DNA of 64,000 nt from Nageia nagi (taxonomy: Eukaryota; Pinophyta), in NCBI GenBank assembly GCA_050084985.1, contig JBITNC010000002.1, positions 39,060,001-39,124,000 of the forward strand, read 5' to 3'. Position 1 is the first letter of the stretch; each line of letters opens with the position of its first letter. This document shows, piece by piece, positions 1 through 11,690 of this stretch. Position numbers and translations under genes: made by a program. Under the pieces are notes generated by a model. The model was not told the origin of the DNA. It saw only the letters and a program-made list of their open reading frames with translations, and made no database searches.

Positions 1-435
1 TTTACTACGATACCGAAAAAACCTCATTGCATACTTCACAAGCATTTTAATAATCATGGGAGTCAGTCTCCAATTTTTTCCTGATGGAGTTGTCCTTCCA
101 AACACAGCCGCCCATGCAATGCAATTCCCTGCAAGTTCTACAGCTGATTGGCAATTTTGTGGGTGAAGTTGGAAATAACCAGTCTTCAAAACCTTTGACT
201 CAAAAAACAAACACCTAATCTATTAACTATTTTCGATACAAGGTGGTTATAAATTTGTGGGCGGAATGTTTATGTTGACCATTTCTGTAGTCAAACTTCT
301 CCCCGCGTTTTATGCGCGTTGTCTTCTGCATTGGTTTATTTTCATTGGTTTATTTTCGTAGAACATTTTTTGGGCTAGAAGAGAAGCTTTTTTTGATTGA
401 TCAGAATTTGAATTTTTATAACCGATCTTTAGGCC

Positions 436-444
436 TATAAATTA
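436..444 (+). promoter_or_regulatory. Probable TATA box of the dioxygenase gene
   Basis: TATAAATTA lies about 140 bp before the start codon and is flanked by AGGCC and AAGGCC, so the box sits in a short GC-richer palindromic setting. This predicts a start of transcription near 465-475 and a 5' leader of about 100 nt. The rest of 1-575 is upstream DNA in which I recognise no gene. Position and motif are seen; promoter use is inferred. Confidence 0.55.
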
Positions 445-575
445 AGGCCCATAATCTCTAACTTCCATAAAGACTTTTTGATCTGTTTTTATTTTCTGCT
501 ATAGATACAGTCCATAAGTGATCGAGTTTCATATAAGGATTTTGTGGGCTTAGATTTCTTTTTTGCTGTTCTTGG

Positions 576-2077
576 ATGGCTTCAGTTGATTTTAATAGGA
601 GTTTTCCCAACTGGGGGAAATCTTATATTAAAGTTGAGGGTATTGATGAAATTACAAAAACCCAACTACAAGAAGTACCGGAAAGATACATAAAAAATGA
701 TGAAGAGAGACCATCACCTCCCGGTACCACAGTTTGTGATCACGAGGTCAGCATACCAGTGATTGACATGGCAAAGATTGCACACCCACAACACAGACAC
801 CAAGAGATTTGTAGGATTGCCAAGGCATGTCAAGAATGGGGCTTCTTTCAGGCACGTTCTAAGATTTTTTATGTTTAAATTTGATTTTATTACTCAGCCA
901 TAGTCTCTCTTTTATGTAGCACTGATATTGAATACATTTTGGAACAATGTAGGCAGTGAAAGTTTTTTGATAATAACATTGCGGTTGATGTTTTCTGCAG
1001 ATTGTCAATCATGGTATTCCTTATTCACTAATGGACAGAATAAAGAGAGTTGGTAAAAGGTTTTTTGAGCTACCAAAGGAGGAGAAAGAAAGGTACGCTG
1101 TGAGACCGAGTGATCTGCAAGGCTATGGGCAGACCTTCGTTGTCTCTGAAGATCAGAAGTTGGATTGGGGCAACGTATTAGGGCTGATCATGTCCCCCAC
1201 ACAACTCAAAGACCTTAGCATGTGGCCAGCTATTACTGATTTCAGGTAAACATTAATAACATAGATAAGCGTAAGCTAGAACACAATACTATTGTTCACC
1301 ACTTCAAAATGAAATTTGAAGGTCTTGATGTTATTCACTGTTGTTCAGTGCCTATTAGGAAGATTTGATATATATATATATATTTACTAATGTAGGTTGG
1401 TTGTGATTTTGCAGGGAAAGTGTGGAGGCATACAACACTGAAATCAGAAGAGTTGCTGTTACAGTGTTGGCTTTGATAGCTGAGACATTGCAATTGCCAT
1501 CTGACTTCTTTGACAAGAGATTTGGCAATGTGTACCAAAAGATGAGGATGAATTACTATCCCCCATGCCTCAGGCCAGATCTTGTCTTAGGCCTAAGTGC
1601 ACATGCCGACATGACTGGCATCACACTATTGCTCCAAGATGATGAGATTGAAGGATTACAAGTACACAAAGATGACCAATGGATAACTGTGCAACCGATT
1701 CCTTATGCTCTAGTCATCAACCTTGGAAACTTGATAGAGGTAAATATACCTTGAAAAAGCTCTTTCCTGTTTAACATAGAATTATAATTTTTTATTTGTT
1801 TTAAGTGGTTGACATATTTGTGCAGGTTATGACAAATGGAAGATACAAGAGCATTGAACACCGAGCAATAACAAATAAGGATAAAGGGAGGCTTTCAATT
1901 CCAGTGTTTTGTGCTCCTGGATTCTATGAAGAAATTGCTCCTGCTGATCAATTTATCGATCAAACTCACCCATGCTTATTCAGAAAGTTCATACACAAAG
2001 ATTACATACAAACTTATTTCTCTCGTGGAGTGGAGGGAAAGAATTCATTGTATGAATATGCTGGCATAAAAAACTGA
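576..2077 (+). CDS. 2-oxoglutarate/Fe(II)-dependent dioxygenase (DOXC class, SRG1-like), four exons
   Basis: Exons 576-851, 1001-1245, 1415-1739 and 1826-2077 join in frame to a 365-residue protein ending in TGA, the usual length of the family. An N-terminal DIOX_N domain (IPVIDM near residue 64, then WGFFQ / IVNHGI across exon junction 1) precedes the double-stranded beta-helix. Iron ligands are His237 and Asp239 (SAHAD) and His294 (SIEHRA); Arg304 and Ser306 (RLS) are the 2-oxoglutarate contacts. Introns follow FFQ, split the Arg codon of DFR, and follow LIE, the usual places in SRG1-type genes. Enzymes of this class hydroxylate, demethylate or desaturate small specialised metabolites in the cytosol; the substrate cannot be read from sequence. 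Intron 1 starts with GC instead of GT. Asn279 replaces the Asp common in the GD(L/M)IE motif. All other catalytic residues are present, so I expect a working enzyme. Confidence 0.93.
852..1000 (+). other. Intron 1 of the dioxygenase gene, GC-AG type
   Basis: The exon ends ...TTTCAG and the intron starts GCACGT; it ends TTTTCTGCAG. This joint restores the family-conserved WGFFQ-IVNHG reading in phase 0. The nearest GT donor (856) adds 4 nt and breaks the frame. Introns 2 (1246-1414) and 3 (1740-1825) are ordinary GT-AG. Confidence 0.8.
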
Positions 2078-2282
2078 GAGCTTTGGAAGTAAAAGCCATT
2101 ATAATTCAACTTAAATTTCAGCCAGCATGCCTAATTGCCCAGTTTTGATGAGATTGGATGCATATAAGGTTTGGTCTCATGGCATCAATTAACATAAACA
2201 AAGGCTTCATCATCATGAAGCGAAATCGATGTAAAAAACCTAATTCTAATTCTTTTTGTTTTTTCTTTTAGTGGACACGATT

Positions 2283-2288
2283 AATAAA
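2283..2288 (+). terminator. Probable poly(A) signal AATAAA
   Basis: Canonical AATAAA about 205 bp after the stop codon in AT-rich DNA. It is the best candidate for the 3' end of the dioxygenase transcript; cleavage is inferred to follow 15-30 nt downstream. Confidence 0.55.
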
Positions 2289-2564
2289 GCATTTACTTTC
2301 ACTACCTGAAACAAAGAGCCATTTCCCTTTTCATGCGGCAAGTGAATCCTTGCAACTCTATAATGCTCATGTAAGAAATGCCTTCCAGGTCTTAGTTCCG
2401 CTTTCAATTGTTATGATTCTTTTACTTTCAAGTATTATATTACATACATCTATTCCTTTTAAGTTGTGGCATCGTAACTTAATATTCTTTTGAATATCCA
2501 TTCTCTGCAAATGATGGTTTGAGATATGTGACATTGTCCAAAATGTCCTTTATTGCTGATTACA

Positions 2565-2790
2565 TGGAATTCCTTTCAAAACATAATGATGGTGTTCAAA
2601 TTTGATGTGGAACACCACCATAATGGTGGAGTTTCAAATTCCAAAGCTGCCCTGATCTGGGACTTTAAATTTTAAGAAAACGTCAAATTCCAAAGCCGCC
2701 CTGATCTGGAACTATAAGGATATAGTCCCAGATCAGGGCAGCTTTGGAATTTGACTTTTTTTAAAATTTAAAATGTCAAACATGATTTTA
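2565..2790. repeat. Compound fold-back repeat (MITE-like)
   Basis: Two adjacent inverted repeats. Hairpin I pairs 2565-2597 with 2610-2643, with a perfect 8-bp core TGGTGTTC / GAACACCA and a 12-nt loop. Hairpin II pairs 2682-2716 with 2721-2755, 35-bp arms with 2 mismatches and a 4-nt loop, and its stem continues outward through TTTAAATTTTAA-type flanks. A 30-bp segment occurs three times: 2634-2663 and 2683-2712 direct, 2725-2754 inverted; the first and third are exactly complementary. It lies outside the predicted dioxygenase transcript. No transposase and no clear target-site duplication are visible. Confidence 0.8.
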
Positions 2791-3099
2791 AAAAGATGTT
2801 TAACATTTAATTTTTTTATAATAAATTTCATATATTTAAGAATTTGAAATTTAGATCTAGTTGCATCAATATTTACCACTTTGACATCTAGTTTTATTTA
2901 TTTATTTTTTTATTATATTCGTTATTGCTTTTAGAGGTTTGATGGTTGATTTGATAGACCCTTTTAAACCATTTACCCAACAAACACGATTGAATAATAA
3001 TTTTTTCTTTCGAAGGATTATTAAATTACACAAAATGTCACTAAATGTCAATTGACAAGTATTTGAAAAAAGAAAACGTCAAAAAAACGTATGATGACA

Positions 3100-3440
3100 G
3101 GTATGAGTTTTTTTGAAATTCCAGGCATGGATCGGGGATTCGAAGAACCTTGTTTTCACATCCATACAAACATGTGAACAGCGAGCCAGAACAAACATTA
3201 AATGTCCAATGTCTCCAACTACGACATGGATTGAGCGTGACGTTAAAAGGAGGCTATTAATACCCAGCTAAAAAAGACAGTAGAAAAGTCCAGTCCAGAA
3301 GGGAAATCCCGTTCCAAAAGGTTGAGTGTGTTCCGAAGCTCGGAGGGTAGGCGATCCGTCCAAAATCGAAAGATCGCAGCCATTTGGAAATCCACGAAGT
3401 GGTGGAGAATTGGAGATGAATTCAACCATTGTGCCCTGAC
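3100..3440. other. GC-richer unassigned segment
   Basis: This stretch is visibly richer in GC and in CpG than the DNA on both sides and looks like single-copy gene-space sequence. It has no long ORF that I recognise (a 60-residue minus-strand ORF at 3243-3425 has no familiar motif). It could be a promoter or 5' exon remnant of a lost neighbour gene. From 3441 to 4572 I see only AT-rich DNA with no supported feature. Confidence 0.35.
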
Positions 3441-4572
3441 ATGAAATATTAAACGGTCGATATATCTGGAATAAATTCTGGATTATTTGGATTTATTAGA
3501 AGCCTAATTAGAAAGTCGTATTAATGGTCTATCATCTTTTAGTGAATAGAAAATATTGGTGAAATGGGATATTGTTCTCAAAGCATTATTGTAATTTTGT
3601 ATGGAGAATTAATGAAATTTATGGATTTTTCTCTTCAATGTGTCGGAATATTGTGATCTCACATCTTCAAATGTGGTGTTGCTTGATATTATAAGATTTA
3701 ACTTTGAAAATTAGTAAAGTTGGAATAATTGATTAATAAATTGTATTTCATAATTATTTGAGATTACTCTTAGGGAGTAATAGATTCTTAAAGTTTAAAT
3801 AGATCTATAGAAGTTTAATAAATCAAAGTTAGGTAAAATAGTTGGAAAATACTTTGATATGGAGGTTGAGCATAAAGAATGATTCATAGTGGGAGTTCAT
3901 TTAATAAACAGGGTTATGAATATAACTTTATCTTAGTTTCCTAGATTTAGTCAATAGTTAAAAGGTAGATCAATTTTGTGGTATAACCCTGTAATTCAAA
4001 CAACATTGGGACCCTTCATGTTACTTGCACTATGCCATATGGTATTAAAGCAAAAATGATACCTTGGGAATAGTAGAGAGAATATTAGTATATCTTGATT
4101 ATATCTAGTGAAAGTCACAAAATCAATTGAAGTCTTCATGTGGTAGACAAGTAGAACTATTGGCTATTAATAAATGTTAATTCTGCTTTAGATCCCTTCA
4201 TATTATGGATAACTTTAAAGGGCTAATGTAGGGGTCAAGTGAGTAAGATAATTACAAGAGTGGACTTTTAGCGATTTGAAAAAGTGTGTGTGGAAGAATC
4301 CCAATAGGAGTTTTAAAAGAAAAGAGTTGTCTAGAATGATACTATGGGTTAGTTATATGTAACCTGTTAGCGTACAAAATTATCGAAGGTATAAAGGATT
4401 TTGATCATATGGCAGAGATAGGAAAGATTAACGATTGATCCCTTAAAAAGAAGAGATGGATAAAAAGGAAACCTATACATATTTTGAAGCCAAGGTAACA
4501 TAAATCCTCACAGAGCCAAGAGTTAGATTAGATACACAAGAGGAGGCACATTAAAATATTATGTATGGAAAG

Positions 4573-5169
4573 CGTAGACACCTAAAATGAATTCTTGTTC
4601 ATTAAATAATTCATTTTTATAGCATCAAGAGATATTTATTGTAAAACAGGATTAAAATATACCCAAGGCAATGTAATCAATGTAAAATGACCACAATGCA
4701 ATGTAAGTGGTGTCAAATGTCTATAAAAGCATCATAAACTATGTAATATATGATGATACAAGAGAAACAAGGAGACCAAGATGTAGCTATAGAAGAATAT
4801 CAGGGAAAAATGATTTAACATCAACAAATCATCATGAACTAGATAGGGGAATACATGTATATCATATAACTAAATAAAAATGATATTTTTTAACATCACC
4901 TATTCATGGATCTGTTATCTATCTTTCATCATATATCTCATACCTATCTTTCTGAATTTGATCTTTCTTATGTTAAGATACCAACTATATGCAAACCTTA
5001 TGACAACAACGATGTTGTTCTTGAGTCCAAGTGTGTGGTGATTGTGTAAAGATGTTCATGGTTCGTTTGTTCAAATCTAACTAAGGTACATGTTTACCAT
5101 TACTTCAATATTATATTTATAGAGGAATAGTGCATTGTTTATTACATTATTCATTATTTCTAGACTACA
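4573..5169 (+). repeat. Putative 5' LTR of element C
   Basis: It begins CGTAGACACCTAAAA, one base from the TGTAGACAC(C/T) start of the LTRs of elements A and B, and ends ...GACTACA five bases before a PBS-like TGGTGAACCC. A TATA box (TATAAAAG, 4722-4729) lies inside. The matching 3' LTR was not found, so the left end is inferred from the shared terminus; the initial C would be a decayed T. Confidence 0.6.
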
Positions 5170-5173
5170 TTTT

Positions 5174-5183
5174 TGGTGAACCC
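5174..5183 (+). other. Primer-binding site of element C (TGGTGAACCC)
   Basis: TGG-start typical of a site pairing with a tRNA 3' CCA end, just after the inferred LTR end and about 140 bp before the first gag ORF. I do not assign the tRNA. Confidence 0.5.
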
Positions 5184-5286
5184 AATATTTTGGATGATTT
5201 TTTCCTCCTAGATGAGATTCCAAATATTTCTTTAATGGATTTAATTACATTGACATCATGCTTTACCTATTTGTAAAGCACCAATA

Positions 5287-7115
5287 TCATGAAAAATGAT
5301 AAAATATTCAACAAATGCTAGCATTGTTGACCCAAATCCTATCTCAACTCACTAACCAATCAAAACTTGAGAATGATCAAATATCTCAGAGTAAAAATGA
5401 AGATTATGATGGTGTCTACACCACACCCTTATCAGCAGATATCCGTAGTTATCCCCTACCACCTAACCTCAAGACCCCTAAGTTTGAAATGATTAGTGGT
5501 GAACAAGATCTGAAGCAACATCTTATCAGCTTTCAAGAGGATTTCTTATTGAAATTAGGATATGAGGAGAAATTGATGACAAAATTCTTCCTAAAGAGTT
5601 TGAAAGTTGATGCCAACAATGGTTATATAATTTTTCTAAGGGATCTATAGACTTATTTAAGTCATTGGTAAAGGTATTCATGAATCAGTACAAGCATATT
5701 TATAATATTAAAGAGCATAGTACAATTATAGAATTATGTGCCTTGCACCAAGGAAGTAATGAAACCTTAGAGAAGTATATACCAAGATTAAAAAAGGTAT
5801 AAAAATCAATTTGCAATCAATTAGATGAAAAAGAAATTTGTGTTATTTTTGTTGATTGCATTCCTTCAGTTACTAAGAAACTTGCTTTTGATTATATCAG
5901 TAGGGTTTTGCAATTATGACTAAAAGAGTTTTAACAAAAAAGAAAGTATTGATTAAGCTTGGGTCACTAAATTATGTAAATATGCTATACAACAAAGAAA
6001 ATAGGAAACCATATGTGAAAAAAGAATAAAAGAATATAAACATGGTTGAGAAGACTTCTCTTACTAGATCTGCTACAACAAATGGAAGTAGAGCAAGAAG
6101 CAGCCAAAAGACCTTTCCAAATTTTGCAAGGGTCAATTCCCTTACCTTCATTTTGAGAAACAACTTTGTTAACCCACTAGTTCATTTCAATATGTCAAAT
6201 GGAAGTGGTACTATGGGAGGAGGTACCGAAATAAGAACTAGAGGTAACTTGGGTGGTGTAGTTCTATAGAATGAACATATGACATGTACATACCCCATTA
6301 TACTCACACCTAGAGTAGATGCACCAATGAAAAATATCTCACCCTCAATCCTCCCAAATTTTAGAGGACTTTCTACTAAGGACCCTAATTAGTTCATATT
6401 TGAGTTTAAAGTATTATACAGAACCTATCATTACAAATCTAAAACTTAAAAATTAAAATTATTTTCTTCAACTCTAAAGGATAATGTGATGAGGTGGCTC
6501 ATGGTACTTCAAATTGAATCTATCTCAACTTGGCTTCAGATGGAGAGAGTCTTCCTAGAAAAATATCAAGATTATTATAGGGTTAAAGATATAAAAGATT
6601 AATTATTATACATTAAACAAGAGGATACATAAAGCTTGGAGGATTACTTAGACAAATTTTTATTTTCTTAGAAGAGATGTGGGATAATGCTTGATCCAAA
6701 ATTTTCCAAAATATTTTTTTAAGAGAGTTATTAGATTCATCCCTAGATGTCATAAACTTTATGGGAATAAGAAATTTTGATAAATTGAATCTAGATAAGA
6801 TCATAAAGTTATGCAAAAACTACTCAAGGATTAGTACCCCAGTAAGAAAACTTAAAGTCCAAAAAGATTCCAATTCAGTCAGTACACTCATTGAAGAATT
6901 GGTTAATTTTAAAATTGACATACTATGTGAGTTAAATCAATTAAAATATGGAGCAAAAACTACAACAAAGTCTCAAGAGTCACCAACAGTATATTGTCCC
7001 AAGTGTAAAAAAAACATGCATTACATGAATGCCCTCTTAATAAAATTGAAATTTGTAGTTTATGTAATGAAAATCATGTGACTGGTGAGTGTGAATATCT
7101 CTCTATATCTCAAAT
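5287..7115 (+). pseudogene. Element C gag remnant (Ty3/Gypsy)
   Basis: Structural gag polyprotein of an LTR retrotransposon, now broken by stops and frameshifts. The best N-terminal piece is 5315-5650 (111 residues, with LPPNLKTPKFE then a helical capsid-like part). Capsid-like remnants continue at about 6340-6760. Near 6980-7095 lies a cysteine/histidine cluster of zinc-knuckle type: YCPKCKK, then, after a frameshift in the A-run near 7005-7013, an H-x3-C and a second C-x2-C-x3-H-x4-C unit. Codons in between still read as gag when the frame is changed, so the defects are recent relative to sequence decay. Confidence 0.7.
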
Positions 7116-7504
7116 ATTTGTGGCTAGTATAAATTTTGTTGGAACGAGGAAATAACTTCCAACCATATCTTATGGTTCAATATATACAATTCCTATACCT
7201 TGAATATCAAATTAAGATTGGTCATAGTTTATGCAATGGGGAGCACTATGGTAGAATAATTAGGAGAACTAGAACCATTAGCAAGATTTCTACCAAAGGA
7301 GATTTCAAAATAATAAAAAATAACCATTGTTACAAGCACCTATATAATAAGTGACTAATCAATAACAATAGCCACTTAGACAACCTGCTCTCCCAACTCA
7401 ACCTATTCTAAATCCAATAACAATAGGTAAAATTCAAATGCATATTTTGTTAAACATGAGGATATCACTTTAGTTAGCACCATTCAATTAAGGTTGAGTA
7501 AAAT

Positions 7505-8240
7505 TTGGACAATCCAAACTCCCCTATTATTACAAAATTTGAAAATGAATCAATAGGAAATGAGGAAGGAGAGAATAAAATAGTTGAATATCAAAGCAAG
7601 ATAGAAGTCATTCCATATCCTAAGAGACTAGATGTACAACCTCAAGAGGAAGAATCCAACCTACTAGAGAAACTCAAGGACTTGAGCACATTTATACCTA
7701 TGTTACAAGCAATAAAAATAGTTACTGAGCTTAATAAAGTTGTTAAAGACCTCTATATTTGAAAGGTAGGAAGAAAGAATAAACCCCTTCCTAGGTAGAT
7801 GGTAAGGTGGTCAAGTTACTATCAAGCATATTAATTATTCCTAAATATGGAGATCTAGGAAGTCTAGCCATAACAATATCTATTGGGATCACAAAGATCC
7901 AGAATGCTTTAGTTGACCTGGGGGCAACAATTAATGTAATGACCATGAATATGATAAAGAAATTAGCACTCTCTAATATCCATCCTACTTCAATTATTCT
8001 ATAGATAGTTGATCAATTCATAGCCAATATAAAAGGTATAATAGAATATGTGTAAATATCTTTTGATTCATGGTGTTATTCAATAGATTTCCTAATGCTA
8101 AAGACTAAAGCACATGGGGGTGGATATCCAATCATTCTATGTTGACCTTGGTTGAAAATTGATGTTGCATTCATCAATTGGAGGTCAAGGGATATGACTA
8201 TTTCAAATGGTCAAAATTCTAAAATACTATCCCTTTATCG
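7505..8240 (+). pseudogene. Element C protease remnant
   Basis: The retropepsin core at 7807-8004 has LVDLGATINVM, the plant Gypsy form of the D-x-G active site (DLGA), in ORF MVKLL... Downstream, with stops at about 8002 and 8054, the reading continues to an AHGGGYPIIL segment (near 8110), the flap/C-terminal signature of this protease type. The preceding ORF (7505-7762) is an acidic spacer that ends gag or starts the protease. It would cleave the Gag-Pol polyprotein inside the particle; this copy cannot be made intact. Confidence 0.75.
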
Positions 8241-8769
8241 CCCACCCCAACCTTCACTAGAATATTAGGGATAGATTTGGGTTTATAAACTAGAGTTTGA
8301 GGAATAGGAGTCCTTTGCATCATTAGCCACATTAATATCAAAGAGGAAGTGGATGAAATTGGAGTTCTTGGGCTATCAAGAACTGAAGAAGAGAAAATAT
8401 AGGAAGAGGAAGATACCAAAGAGTCGATAGTGACAAATCTAGAAGATATGGTATTTGATATTCCCATAGAAGGAGGCAAGCTAAATTCCTATCATTATTC
8501 AAATTCCCATTTACTCATATTATTACAAAAGAAGAGGCATTATGAGAGAGGATAAAGGTATTTCACTAAGGTTTCCCACACCAATTTCCTTTGAACTCAT
8601 TTGTATAAATTCTAGATCAAAGAAATTTTTCCAATCAAGGGATCAAGATAATTTACATTCAGCTAGGTAAACCTCTTAATATTAATAGCTACCTAATAAC
8701 TAAATAAGAGAATAAGGCCTTGAAGGTATTAGAAGCACATACTGAGGCTTTTTATTAGGAATATTATGA

Positions 8770-9670
8770 TATGAAGGGCATCAATTCATATGTTTGCACC
8801 CATCACATCTATACTGATAATTCAGGATCCATTACTCAACCTCCAAGGAGAGTCAATCCTATGCTCAAAGACATTATGAAAGAAGAAATTGTTGAAGGTT
8901 GGCATCATCTATCCAATTTTGAATAGCAAATGTGTTTCTCCCTTAGTAATAGTAACAAAGAAAAATAGGAAATGGAGGGTATGTGTGGACTAATGAGCTC
9001 TAAATAAAGCTAAAAGCTACTCATAGAGATCACTTCTCTCTACCATTCATAGACCAAGTATTGGAAAACCTCATTGGAAAGAAATATTTCTCATTCCCTA
9101 AGGATTTAGTGGCTACAATCAGATTTATATTATTTAAGAGGATTAGGAAAATACTATTGTCACTTGTGCATGGGGTACCTTCACCTACAAGGTTCTTCCA
9201 TTCGGCCTATGCAATGTACCAACAAGATTTCAAAGAGTTGTGTTGGCCATATTTTCTGACTTGACTAATGATTGTGTGAAAGTGTACATGGATGATTTGA
9301 CAATCTATGTGGACACTTTTGAAGAGGCCTTAAATAACTTGGAGAGAGTATTGATTATGTTTGAGACTCATAATCTTTCTCTTAGTTATGAAAAATATTT
9401 TATGTTAGTGCAAGAAATTATTTTAGGTCATCACATTTTAGCAAAAGGAATCAAGGTAGATCTGAAGAATATTGAAGTAATCAAACATCTTCCTACCATA
9501 AAAAATGAAACTAATGTAAGAAGTTTTCTTGATCATGTTGGATACTACCATAGGTTCATCCAACATTTTAGTAAAATTGCAACCCCTCTATTTTCTTTAC
9601 TTCATAAAAACATCGAGTTTGAATGGACAACTAATCATGAAGTAGACTTCCAAGCCATAAAAAAGACCTA
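8770..9670 (+). pseudogene. Element C reverse transcriptase remnant
   Basis: Order of motifs: degenerate N-terminal QPPRRVNP region near 8835, a decayed SGYNQI region near 9110, then TFTYKVLPFGLCN-like text near 9170-9220 after frame changes, and an intact catalytic box YMDD at 9285-9296 in ORF 9240-9671. After it come the thumb/connection signatures LGH-ILAKGI and FLDHVGYYHRFI, then FEW. The protein would copy the element RNA into DNA. Stops and frameshifts before 9240 destroy the first part of the domain. Confidence 0.85.
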
Positions 9671-9689
9671 ATTGGAAGTTTGAATGGAC

Positions 9690-9990
9690 AACTAATCAAT
9701 CATACTAGTTTTGAGAGGACCTAATTGGAAGCAATAATTCCATATCCATATTAATACTTCAAATAATACCATTAGAGTTGTGCTTGGGAAAGAAGATAAG
9801 AATAAAGGTCATTATGCTATCTACTACATAAGTAAGAATTTGATTAGCATGAAAAGAAATTACCCCACAATAGAGAAGGAATTTTTGGCAATAATATATG
9901 CCATTAACAAATTCTATCACTATATCACTGGGTATCTAGTTTTTGTGCATATTGATCATGCACTATTAGGTACTTAATGAATAAGCCAAT
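9690..9990 (+). pseudogene. Element C RNase H remnant
   Basis: ORF 9780-9977 carries the late Gypsy RNase H motifs: HYAIYYISKNL, NYPTIEKEFLAIIYAINKF and HIDHA. A short 20-30 bp stretch (about 9675-9725) repeats text from the end of the RT (GAATGGACAACTAATCA), a small local duplication that helps break the frame. The first catalytic Asp region reads HINTS, so the usual Asp is Asn. No second, archaeal-type RNase H follows before integrase, which separates element C from elements B and G. Confidence 0.75.
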
Positions 9991-10330
9991 AGTAAGTGGT
10001 ACGATCATTATATGTTTATTGTTGCTCTAAGAATTTAATGTGACTATCATAAACAAATTGGCTACAAATAATGTGATGGCAGATTTTCTATCTTGACTGA
10101 ATGTAGTAAATAGTAATGAGCTTGTGGAAGATTCTTTTCTTGATGATTTATTTTCCATTTCTACCCAATATCCTTGGTTTGCAGATGTGACTAATTACTC
10201 AGCTTCAAGGAAAATACCTTCTTTTCTCTCTCCAAAATACATTAAGTACATGATAAAATAAAGTGTAATATTTAAATGGGTTGATAGTTTTCTATTTAAA
10301 TATTGTATTGATCATGTTATACAAAGATGT

Positions 10331-11690
10331 TTATGCCTTGATGAAGTATTTGATGTAATAAGACCCTACCATAATTAGCCAACAAGAGGGCACTAGTATG
10401 AGAAGAGAATAATTCATAAAGTCCTTAGATATGGATATTATTGGCCATCCATGCATGAGGATATAAAATTCTATGTGCAATAATGTGACCAATGTCAGAG
10501 GATGGGAAAACCAATACCCACCATGCAAATGCCCTTATATACCCAAATGGTACTAGAGCTTTTTGAACTTTAGGGCATGAATTTTATTGGACCAATAAAT
10601 CCTCCTTCAAAAGGTAAAAAGCATATATTAGTTTGTACTAATTACACTGCCAAATGGGTGGAAGTGTGTACACTTGCATAGTCTAAAGAAGAGAAGGTAG
10701 TTGAATTCATGTATAACAATATTATGAAATATTTTGGAGCCCCTAGATTCTTAGTTTCTAATCAAGGAACTCAATTCATGTGCAACATGATCAAGCACTT
10801 TGTGAATCATTATCAAATCCAGCATAGTAAGGATTAAACCTACCACCTTCAAACCAATAGACAAGTAGAGATCACTAACAAGGAGTTTGAGAACATCTAG
10901 ACCACAACCATCACTTCTCACAAAAGGGACTAGGTGAGGGTCTTATTTAAGAAATATTTATAATTTCTAATTATGTAAAAAAATGCTATTCCAAATAGTT
11001 ATGAAATCCTTAAAATAATAAAATTACAATTATAAATATTTAGCTCTTCTTAAAAGCATTTAAACTTTGTAAATAATTTTTAAATCCTAAAATTAGCAAA
11101 ATTTCTATAAATAGTGCTTAGAAAAATCATGAACTAGGAATCTAGACTACTGGAAGTCATATAGGCATATAATACAACCTAAATAATAACCATCAACATC
11201 ACTATTGGTGTATGGTAAGAAACAACTCTTTCCCATTGAATTTGAAGTTCAGACCTTAATAATTGCCTTAAAGATAGGAATAGAAATGATTAAGGTTTAG
11301 AAAAATAGAGTGTTGTAGTTGAATGAGTGAGATAAACTCAAGTTAGATGCATTACATCAAAATGAAATTATTCAATCATAGATGATGCTTTGGCATGATA
11401 AAAATTTAAAATAAATTCAGTTTCGTCCTAGGAATTGGGCTTTGCTTTTTTATTCTTGATACCAAGATTTCAAGGGGAAAATGTAGACACAATGGTTAAA
11501 GCCTTATAAAATCTTGTAGGTTTTTAATAATAGGACTGTATGCCTATAACCATTTAACAAATCTAGAAGAAGCTTGTTGCCAAATGGCCATTGGCTCAAA
11601 CACTATACCTCATCTTTGAGAAAAGAAGAATTTACCAAATAGTTTAAGAGGACCTAAGTTTGGTTGAGGGAAAATAATCTTCCTCTATTA
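10331..11690 (+). pseudogene. Element C integrase remnant, tandem copy 1
   Basis: A zinc-finger region (GYYWPSM at about 10437, then CDQCQRMG) is followed by the core: the first Asp is replaced (MNFIGP, with Asn), the second region reads NQGTQF with Asn for Asp, and a Glu-containing stretch follows near 10870. A C-terminal part at about 11180-11690 reads YGKKQLFPIEFEVQTL and, later, RPRNWALLF and HWLKHYTSSL, the usual tail of plant Gypsy integrase. Many stops. From about 10436 the sequence is repeated twice more in this window. A noncoding spacer of about 0.9 kb follows (11.7-12.6 kb). Confidence 0.85.

Noticed and set aside
3243-3425. 60-residue minus-strand ORF
   Set aside because: No motif and no homologous extension; the segment may be genic remnant but this frame has no support.
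11490-11500. TGTAGACACAATGG as a possible second LTR start of element C
   Set aside because: It lies inside the integrase C-terminal reading and no LTR sequence follows.
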